The position numbers and the translations under genes were made by a program. Positions 1-5,744 of a stretch of DNA of 5,744 nucleotides are shown here, piece by piece. The notes under the pieces were generated by a model. That model saw nothing but the letters and a program-made list of their open reading frames with translations, was not told where the DNA came from and did not search any database. The DNA lies in contig CAYYZH010000247.1 in the NCBI GenBank assembly GCA_964475765.1, forward strand, positions 1 through 5,744, written 5' to 3'. The first letter of the stretch is position 1; each line of letters opens with the position of its first letter. The stretch comes from Thermohalobaculum sp964475765. GTDB taxonomy: Bacteria; Pseudomonadota; Alphaproteobacteria; Rhodobacterales; Rhodobacteraceae.

Positions 1-918
1 GTGGGAACCCCCGCCAAGCCGGCGCGTGGGGCAAAGCGCATCCCCGGGATTTCGGGCGCTGCGCGGACGGATCTCGCGGTCCTGAAGCCGTTCGATGTCA
101 CCGCGGTTACGCCTGATGGGTACATCTTCACGCGCTGGGTTGCAGGGCTGCCGTGGTGGACGCCTGTGCTGGTGGTGCTGTTGGCCGTGATCTGGCCGAC
201 GCTCGCCTATGCGCAGTCGGGGTATTCTACGGGGCAAGCCTTCGATGCGCTTTGGCGCTGGATGCCGTTTCTGGTCTGGTCAGGGTTCTTCTTCAACGTG
301 CTGATCTCGCTCCTGGCGATGGCGATTGGCACCGTGGCGGGAGCGGCTTTGGGGCTGGCGCAAATTTCTCCAAGGCCTTGGGTGCGCAAGGCAGCGTGGT
401 TTATCACACAGCTGTTCCGTAACTCGCCGTGGCTGGTGCTCCTGTTCATCGTGCTCCTGGCGTTTCCGTTCGAGATCGTCATCGGAGGCGTGATCATTCC
501 CATCCCGGACTGGATGAAGGGGGTGATCGGGCTTTCCCTGCCGGTCATGGCCAATATCTCCGAGGTTGTACGCGGCGCGATCCAGTCTGTGCCAACAGCG
601 CAGTGGGAAGCCGCCGAAAGCCTTGCGTTCACGCGGCGCCAGATCCTCTGGCAGATCATCCTGCCGCAGTGCTTCAAACGGATGATCCCGCCCTGGATGA
701 ACTGGTACGCGATCCTGACCATGGCGACGCCGCTGTGCACGCTTTTGGGGATTGAGGAGCTGATCACGCTCAGCCGTCAGGCCATGGAGTCAGAGGATAA
801 TCACCCCGAGCTTCTGATGCCGTTTTACGGCTTCGCGCTGATATTGTTTTTCGCCTACTGTTATCCGATCGCCAGGTGGACCATATCTCTGGAACGCAAG
901 TACGCGGTGAAGCTGTGA
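1..918 (+). CDS. Amino-acid ABC transporter permease (HisM/GlnP family)
   Basis: Inner-membrane subunit of a polar amino-acid importer; it forms the translocation path with a partner permease and couples to the ATPase encoded at 1313. Hydrophobic segments lie near residues 54-71, 95-121, 133-160, 174-190, 235-253 and 273-291. FRNSPWLVLLF (139-149) is the FRGTP-like motif of this family. The EAA coupling loop follows at about 203-222 (EAAESLAF, then ILWQIILP). At 305 residues it is longer than simple 220-250-residue family members because of a roughly 50-residue N-terminal region before the first membrane segment, as in larger AapQ/AapM or BztB/BztC-type subunits. The GTG at base 1 is taken as start. 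It lies on the window edge, so an upstream start cannot be excluded. The next in-frame start codons (GTG at 166, ATG at 262) lie within hydrophobic or core sequence. The exact amino acid transported cannot be read from the sequence. Confidence 0.93.
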   Translation: MGTPAKPARGAKRIPGISGAARTDLAVLKPFDVTAVTPDGYIFTRWVAGLPWWTPVLVVLLAVIWPTLAYAQSGYSTGQAFDALWRWMPFLVWSGFFFNVLISLLAMAIGTVAGAALGLAQISPRPWVRKAAWFITQLFRNSPWLVLLFIVLLAFPFEIVIGGVIIPIPDWMKGVIGLSLPVMANISEVVRGAIQSVPTAQWEAAESLAFTRRQILWQIILPQCFKRMIPPWMNWYAILTMATPLCTLLGIEELITLSRQAMESEDNHPELLMPFYGFALILFFAYCYPIARWTISLERKYAVKL

Positions 919-922
919 GGAG
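918..922 (+). promoter_or_regulatory. Ribosome binding site for the 128-residue ORF
   Basis: AGGAG overlaps the last base of the permease stop codon and lies 7 bases before the ATG at 930. It favours 930 over the in-frame ATG at 876, which lies inside the permease gene. The ATG at 925 is read as ATG-GCA-TGA and encodes nothing. Confidence 0.6.
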
Positions 923-929
923 CGATGGC

Positions 930-1316
930 ATGAAGACGCCCCCGGTGATCGAGGTTCTGGACGAGAAAGACGAGGTCCCGCCCCTGCATGACGTCACGCC
1001 GGGCTGGGTGACGCGCAACCGCGAGGCGATCGAGACCGCGTCCCGGGTCGGGCGCTCGTTGATGCTCGTGGCCCCGCCACCTGCGCGCATTGCATTGGGG
1101 GCAGCCTCGGTGGCTGTGGATGCGGTGTTGCTGGCGACAGATGTCCGGCGACGCAACCGCGAAGCCGGAGACGGCGCGCTGGAGGGCGCGGCGCTGGCAC
1201 TTGAGGGCGCCGCGCTGTTGGCGGTCTCGCGCTTTGCGCCTGCGCGTCTGGCCGCGGGGCTTGCGGGGATCGAGACCGCCCGGCGCGCGGTCGAGCGTAT
1301 CCGGGGGACGCGATGA
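930..1316 (+). CDS. Small protein of unknown function between permease and ATPase genes
   Basis: I do not recognise this 128-residue protein. The N-terminus is acidic (residues 7-15, IEVLDEKDE), followed by PPLHDVTPGWVTRNREAIE. A hydrophobic, alanine-rich stretch at about 43-70 could be a membrane or membrane-lying helix, and it is followed by the basic patch DVRRRNRE (71-78). A second alanine/leucine-rich stretch runs from about 83 to 112, and the tail is basic (ARRAVERIRGTR). LEGAALA/LEGAALL at 84-97 is a 7-residue tandem repeat. No signal peptide or catalytic motif is visible. Evidence that it is real: a good AGGAG site, an 11-base gap after the permease, and an ATGA overlap with the following ATPase, which implies translational coupling. 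A small helical membrane-associated accessory of the transporter is a guess. The sequence is very GC-rich, so open frames occur by chance here, including on the opposite strand. Confidence 0.72.
   Translation: MKTPPVIEVLDEKDEVPPLHDVTPGWVTRNREAIETASRVGRSLMLVAPPPARIALGAASVAVDAVLLATDVRRRNREAGDGALEGAALALEGAALLAVSRFAPARLAAGLAGIETARRAVERIRGTR
1179..1220 (+). repeat. Two-copy 21-base tandem repeat within the unknown ORF
   Basis: Bases 1179-1199 and 1200-1220 are near-identical units encoding LEGAALA and LEGAALL. The differences are few and mostly at third codon positions, so the amino-acid repeat is better kept than the DNA repeat. Confidence 0.6.
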
Positions 1317-2059
1317 GCTGGACCACCGATCAGCCGATCATATCGCTGAAAGACGTACACAAGTCCTTTGGCGATCTCGAAGTGCTGAAAGGCGTTTCGT
1401 TCGACGTGATGAAGGGCGAGGTGATCTGTGTCATCGGCCCGTCCGGCTCGGGCAAGTCGACATTGATCCGTTGCATCAATGCGCTCAACGACATTCAGGC
1501 CGGATCGATCACGGTCGAGGGCCAGGAGGTCCATGACCCCGATCTCGACAAGCTGGAGCTGCGCAAGAAGGTCGGCATGGTCTTCCAGCAGTATAACCTT
1601 TTCCCGCACAAGACGGCGCTTGAGAACATCATGATGGCGCCGCTGAAGGTGCTGAAGCAGGACAAGGCGGAGGTCGAGGCGCGCGCCCGCAAGCTGATCG
1701 CCAAGGTGCGCCTTGGCGGTAAGGAGGACAGCTTTCCCGGAGAACTCTCAGGCGGGCAGCAACAGCGGGTTGCCATCGCGCGAAGCCTCGCCATGAACCC
1801 CGATGTGATGCTGTTCGACGAGGTGACCGCGGCGCTCGATCCGGAGACGGTCAAGGAGGTGCTGGTCACCATCCGCGAGCTGGCCGAGGAGGGGATGACC
1901 TGCATTCTGGTCACCCACGAGATGGGGTTCGCCCGCGAGGTCGCGGACCACATCTACTTCACCGACCGCGGTGTGATCGTGGAGCACGGCCCCCCTGCGA
2001 CGTTCTTCACCGAGGCGTCAGATCCGCGGACGAAGGAGTTCCTGAGCCAGATCCTCTGA
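1313..2059 (+). CDS. Amino-acid ABC transporter ATP-binding protein (GlnQ/HisP family)
   Basis: Cytoplasmic ATPase that powers the importer whose permease is encoded at 1-918. All nucleotide-binding elements are present in order: Walker A GPSGSGKST (42-50), Q-loop in FQQYNLFPH (Q92), ABC signature LSGGQQQR (145-152), Walker B MLFDE (166-170), D-loop ALDPE (174-178) and switch histidine H202 in VTHEMGFA. The FQQYNLFPH and THEMGFAREVAD sequences are typical of polar amino-acid importers. The 248-residue length matches the family (about 240-260). Walker B is followed by VTAALDPE where most relatives have PTSALDPE. The start ATG overlaps the previous stop as ATGA, with GGGGGA at 1303-1308 as a likely ribosome binding site. 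It is the last gene of the plus-strand operon. Confidence 0.96.
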   Translation: MSWTTDQPIISLKDVHKSFGDLEVLKGVSFDVMKGEVICVIGPSGSGKSTLIRCINALNDIQAGSITVEGQEVHDPDLDKLELRKKVGMVFQQYNLFPHKTALENIMMAPLKVLKQDKAEVEARARKLIAKVRLGGKEDSFPGELSGGQQQRVAIARSLAMNPDVMLFDEVTAALDPETVKEVLVTIRELAEEGMTCILVTHEMGFAREVADHIYFTDRGVIVEHGPPATFFTEASDPRTKEFLSQIL

Positions 2060-2072
2060 CGCGCCGCGCGGG

Positions 2073-2076
<4 letters not shown>
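2056..2076. terminator. Possible bidirectional hairpin between convergent genes
   Basis: CTGAC (2056-2060) pairs with GTCAG (2072-2076). Inside this, a G-G mismatch is followed by CGC/GCG around a 3-base CGC loop. The structure is centred on the 13-base gap between the two convergent operons, and both TGA stop codons fall in the outer stem. No T-rich tract follows on either strand, so it is not a canonical intrinsic terminator. It could be a weak or Rho-assisted end site, or chance in GC-rich sequence. Confidence 0.35.
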
Positions 2077-3091
<1,015 letters not shown>

Positions 3092-3104
<13 letters not shown>

Positions 3105-4504
3105 TTTTCTTCCATCCGCTGAATTGCCGCGACGAGGTCGGGTACGAAGGTCTCAAATTTCTCGGGGAGGTCTCCCCAGATCTGTGGGTCGGAGGCCAGC
3201 TCCGCTTCCCGGCCTCTGGCGAGCATCGGCCGGAGTTTGCCCCAGAATGGGTCGACGTAAGGCGTGTCTGTGGTGCCCGCGTCGACCCGGCGGGCATAGA
3301 CGACCCAGGAGGCGACGCAGTCATAGCCCGCGTTTGGGTTGATGCCCTGCTCCAGACAGGCGTCCAGAGTCGGGCGGATATAGATGGCCATCTTCGAGTA
3401 GCCGTCCATACAGATGCGCTCGAGCTGATCGGCAATGCCGGGGTTCTCGAACCTCCGGGTGACCTCGTCGAGATAGGTGCTGGTGTCGAAGGGGATGGCA
3501 TCGCCGAGCCCCTTGAGCACCTCACCCCGTTCCCAGCGATCGTAGTAGGGGCGCAGCTCCGGGTCCATGATGGCCTGATCGAAGGTCTTGTGGCCCGCTA
3601 GTGCACCGAAATAGGTCAGCCCGGTATGCCCGCCATTGAGGATGCGGATCTTGGCTTCCTCGTAGGGCTCGACATCGCCCACCACCTGCACGCCGACCCT
3701 GGCGAGGTCCGGCATGGCGGCGGCGAACTTGTCCTCCAGAACCCACTGTTTGAATGCTTCGGCATGGATGGGCGCGATGGCGTGGGCGGGAAAGAGACGG
3801 TGGACCTCGTCCTGAAGCGCGTCGGTGCTGCGCGGGGTGATGCGATCGACCATTGAGCAGGGGAAGGTCGCGTTCTGGCGCACCCACGCGCCGAGATCCG
3901 AGTGTCCCGCAGCGTCGATATAAGCGAGCAGCGCGCCTTCCAGCACATGGCCATTGCCGCGAATGTTGTCACAGCAAAGGACCGTGATGGGTGCTGCCGT
4001 GGTTTCCATTCGGCGCGCCAGTGCCGCGGTCAGAAAGGCGTAGATCGTTTGTGGCGGACCGCCCGCAAGCTCGGCGGCAATCTGCGGAGCCTCAAGGTTT
4101 AGCTCCCAGCGGTCATTGAAGAAATAACCGCTTTCCGTGACGGTCATCGAGGTGGCGGTGACATTTGGGCGGGTGAAGAGATCGAGCGCTGCCTCGAGGT
4201 CCTCGGCCGCATCGACGAACGCCATATGCGCGCGCACCGTCCGGAAGCTGTCGGCGCCGTCTGGGGAGATGGCCTTCAGAAGATAGCCGTCTTCCGCTTT
4301 GGCCGCTACCGAAAAGGCCGTGGACTCCGAGGCACGGAGGTTGACCGCAGCGATGCCCCAGCCAAGATCCCCGGTCGCCTCCATATAGTCGTCGAGATAG
4401 ACCGCCTGATGCGCCCGGTGAAAAGCCCCATAGCCGACATGCACGAGGCCGATATCGCACGCGGACCGATCGTATCCGGTCTGAAAGAGCGCGGTCTCAG
4501 TCAT
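3092..4504 (-). CDS. Long-chain polyol dehydrogenase, mannitol/D-arabinitol dehydrogenase family (DalD-like)
   Basis: Predicted cytoplasmic NAD(P)-dependent oxidoreductase converting a sugar alcohol to a ketose. The N-terminal dinucleotide-binding domain has GYGAFHRAHQ (24-33), followed by TVTESGYFFN (121-130), CCDNIRGNGH (177-186) and FPCSMVDRITP (214-224). The C-terminal helical domain holds the catalytic set K285, N290 and H293 in AKIRILNGGH, with the K/+5 N/+8 H spacing known from Pseudomonas mannitol 2-dehydrogenase. The 470 residues compare with about 455 for DalD and 490 for mannitol dehydrogenases. Sequences such as WGIAAVNLR (49-57), TIYAFLTAALARRM (153-166), PYEEAKIRILN (280-290) and DGYSKM in the C-terminal half look closer, from memory, to D-arabinitol 4-dehydrogenase than to MtlK or the uronate reductases UxuB/UxaB. 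The start overlaps the regulator's end by 8 bases (ATGACTGA) and has no visible ribosome binding site, suggesting translational coupling. Family membership is firm; the substrate is not. Confidence 0.93.
3109..3113 (-). promoter_or_regulatory. Ribosome binding site for the polyol transporter ATPase
   Basis: On the minus strand, GGAAG followed by four A residues precedes the ATG at 3104. It lies inside the last codons of the dehydrogenase gene and supports this start, despite the 13-base gene overlap. Confidence 0.5.
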
Positions 4505-5396
4505 CGGTGTTGGTGTGCGAAGAGAGGAGTTCCGACCGGGTCAGATCGCGGTAGGCGGACGGGGTCATTTCCTTGACCCGCAGGAAGTGTCTGTTGAAGT
4601 TCGCAAGGTTTCTGAATCCTACTTCGTGACAGATGGTGGCGATCTTCAGGTCGGTGGCCTGAAGCATCGAGCAGGCCTGCCCAATCCGCACCTTGGTGAC
4701 GAACTCGCTAAAGCGACTGCCGGTCAGCTTCTGGAAGTTCCGGGAAAAGGCGGTCGGGCTGAGGTTCGACATGGCCGCCGCCTGTTCCAGGCTGATCGGC
4801 TCGGCGAAATTTGTCGTGATGTGATCGACAACTTCGGCGATGCCTGAGGTTTTGGCCTGGAAATTGGGAAACGTGACGTTGTGCCCGGAGAGGCGCTTTT
4901 GATCGGGATGGACGCTGACGGCAAGCAGCAGGTTGAGAAACTTGACGATCCGATCCGCTCCATGCGTATCGCGGATCGCGCCAAGATGCATCCGGGCCGT
5001 GGAGAAGTCAAAGTCCACGAACTCGATCCCGCCGAAGGATTTGTGCAGCATGTCGTCGATGACGCGAAACTCGGGGAACGCCCGCTTGAGATACTGGACA
5101 CTTTCCTGATTGAACTGCACCAGCATGTCGCGCAACTCGACCGGGCCGCTCTGGCCGATCTCGTCGGTGATCCAGTTGTGCGGCAGATTCGGTCCGACCA
5201 GGAACAGCGCGCCGGGGCCGAATGGGCCGATATAGTCTCCGACGAACGCCTTGCCGTGCGTGTCCACGATCAGGTGCAGCTCGTAGACCTCATGGCTGTG
5301 CCAGCGGCAAAGCTCGGTCGGCCAGCCGTGCTCGAGATAGCGGATGCTCTCGGAGGCACGGTCGACAAACTCGAACTCTGGGGTGAGCAGGGACAT
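4497..5396 (-). CDS. AraC-family transcriptional regulator of the polyol operon
   Basis: Predicted DNA-binding regulator of 299 residues. The N-terminal half is a cupin-type sensing domain: RWHSHEVYEL (31-40), GDYIGPFGPGALFLVGP (53-69) and LPHNW (71-75) match the metal/ligand-barrel pattern of sugar-responsive AraC proteins. The C-terminal domain has two helix-turn-helix units: the first at about 201-222 (ISLEQAAAMSNLSPTAFSRNF) and the second at about 250-273 (IATICHEVGF, NFNRHF), ending in the family motif MTPSAYR (277-283). Layout and length resemble MtlR, the mannitol activator of Pseudomonas, from memory. It lies 42 bases after the permease gene and overlaps the dehydrogenase, so it is probably part of the operon it controls. 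No other in-frame start codon lies between the permease stop and this ATG, so the start is secure although its ribosome binding site is weak. Whether it activates or represses, and its ligand, are inference. Confidence 0.93.
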   Translation of the reverse strand: MSLLTPEFEFVDRASESIRYLEHGWPTELCRWHSHEVYELHLIVDTHGKAFVGDYIGPFGPGALFLVGPNLPHNWITDEIGQSGPVELRDMLVQFNQESVQYLKRAFPEFRVIDDMLHKSFGGIEFVDFDFSTARMHLGAIRDTHGADRIVKFLNLLLAVSVHPDQKRLSGHNVTFPNFQAKTSGIAEVVDHITTNFAEPISLEQAAAMSNLSPTAFSRNFQKLTGSRFSEFVTKVRIGQACSMLQATDLKIATICHEVGFRNLANFNRHFLRVKEMTPSAYRDLTRSELLSSHTNTDD

Positions 5397-5438
5397 GCTA
5401 TCTACTCGACGCCAAGGGTGCTGTGGAGCTGGGGCGCA

Positions 5439-5744
5439 TCATTTGACCGCCCCGAAGGTCAGGCCCTGCACAAGCTGTTTCTGGCAGAACCAGCCGAGCA
5501 CGATGATCGGCCCGACGGCGGCAGCGGACACCGCCGACAGCCTGCCGAAGAACAGACCCTCGGGCGCGCGGTTGCCCTCGATCAGCTTCGACAGGGTCGC
5601 CGCCTCGGTGGTCGTCAGACGCACGGTCCAGTACGCCTCGTTCCAGCAGAAGATGAAGCAGAGGAGCGCCGTCGAGGCCAGCCCGCCCCAGGCGAGCGGA
5701 AGCACAATGTCCTTGATCTCGCCCCAGATGTTTACCCCGTCCAA
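5439..5744 (-). CDS. Polyol/sugar ABC transporter permease, C-terminal part (SmoG/MtlG-like, MalG family)
   Basis: Inner-membrane subunit of a CUT1 importer. Only the last 102 or so residues are in the window; the N-terminal two thirds of an expected 270-285 lie beyond the right edge. The first codon at the edge is TTG, read here as internal leucine and not a start. The visible part opens in the EAA coupling loop (DGVNIWGEIKDIVLPL), which contacts the ATPase. Hydrophobic segments follow at about visible residues 19-34 (GGLASTALLCFIFCWN) and 70-85 (SAAAVGPIIVLGWFCQ). WNEAYW, the PEGLFFGRLSA stretch and the ending QKQLVQGLTFGAVK are, from memory, typical of SmoG/MtlG sorbitol/mannitol permeases; QGLTFGAVK is a common end of MalG-type proteins. 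It is upstream of the regulator on the same strand, so a second permease and a binding protein are expected further right. Confidence 0.9.
   Translation of the reverse strand: MDGVNIWGEIKDIVLPLAWGGLASTALLCFIFCWNEAYWTVRLTTTEAATLSKLIEGNRAPEGLFFGRLSAVSAAAVGPIIVLGWFCQKQLVQGLTFGAVK

Noticed and set aside
207..767. Open frame of 186 residues on the minus strand inside the permease gene
   Set aside because: It is antisense to a clear transporter gene, has no recognisable domain, and is the kind of long shadow frame common at high GC.
994..1326. Minus-strand open frame opposite the small unknown ORF, as an alternative gene
   Set aside because: It is proline/arginine-rich and its placement across the ATPase start makes no operon sense. 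The plus-strand frame has a ribosome binding site and coupled overlaps.
770..1609. Open frame of 279 residues on the minus strand across three plus-strand genes
   Set aside because: Its composition is arginine/serine/alanine-rich low-complexity typical of shadow frames, and it runs against the well-supported ATPase and permease.
5397..5438. Possible internal promoter in the gap before the AraC gene
   Set aside because: TTGGCG resembles a -35 box, but the remaining space before the ATG is too short for a -10 box and leader, and no operator-like palindrome is visible.
5742..5744. TTG at the right edge as the start of a 101-residue protein
   Set aside because: The following sequence is the EAA loop and C-terminal part of a MalG-type permease, so the gene is cut by the window edge and not short.

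Overview
The window is compact, GC-rich bacterial DNA that is almost entirely coding. Codon use, protein types and the polyol-transport gene set suggest an alphaproteobacterium, most likely of the Rhodobacterales (Roseobacter/Rhodobacter type). That placement is inference from family resemblance, as no taxonomic marker is present.

Left part (1-2059, plus strand): the end of an amino-acid ABC uptake operon. It holds a HisM/GlnP-type inner-membrane permease, a 128-residue protein of unknown function, and a GlnQ/HisP-type ATPase. The three genes are tightly packed (an 11-base gap, then an ATGA overlap) and are presumably co-transcribed. A binding protein and a second permease would be expected upstream, outside the window.

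Right part (2073-5744, minus strand): part of a polyol uptake and oxidation operon, read from right to left. It holds the C-terminal third of a SmoG/MtlG-like sugar-alcohol permease (cut by the window edge), an AraC-family regulator, a long-chain polyol dehydrogenase of the mannitol/D-arabinitol dehydrogenase family, and a SmoK/UgpC/MalK-type ATPase. The permease and ATPase would import a sugar alcohol, the dehydrogenase would oxidise it to a ketose, and the AraC protein probably senses the substrate. The dehydrogenase looks closer to D-arabinitol 4-dehydrogenase (DalD) than to classical mannitol 2-dehydrogenase, so the substrate should stay open.

The two operons converge and are separated by 13 bases. 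A small imperfect hairpin there has both stop codons in its stem. No RNA gene, mobile element, CRISPR array or clear promoter was seen, and there is no gene-free stretch over 50 bases. I found no convincing evidence of a wholly new system. The most novel items are the unknown small protein inside the amino-acid transporter operon and the uncertain substrate of the polyol operon.
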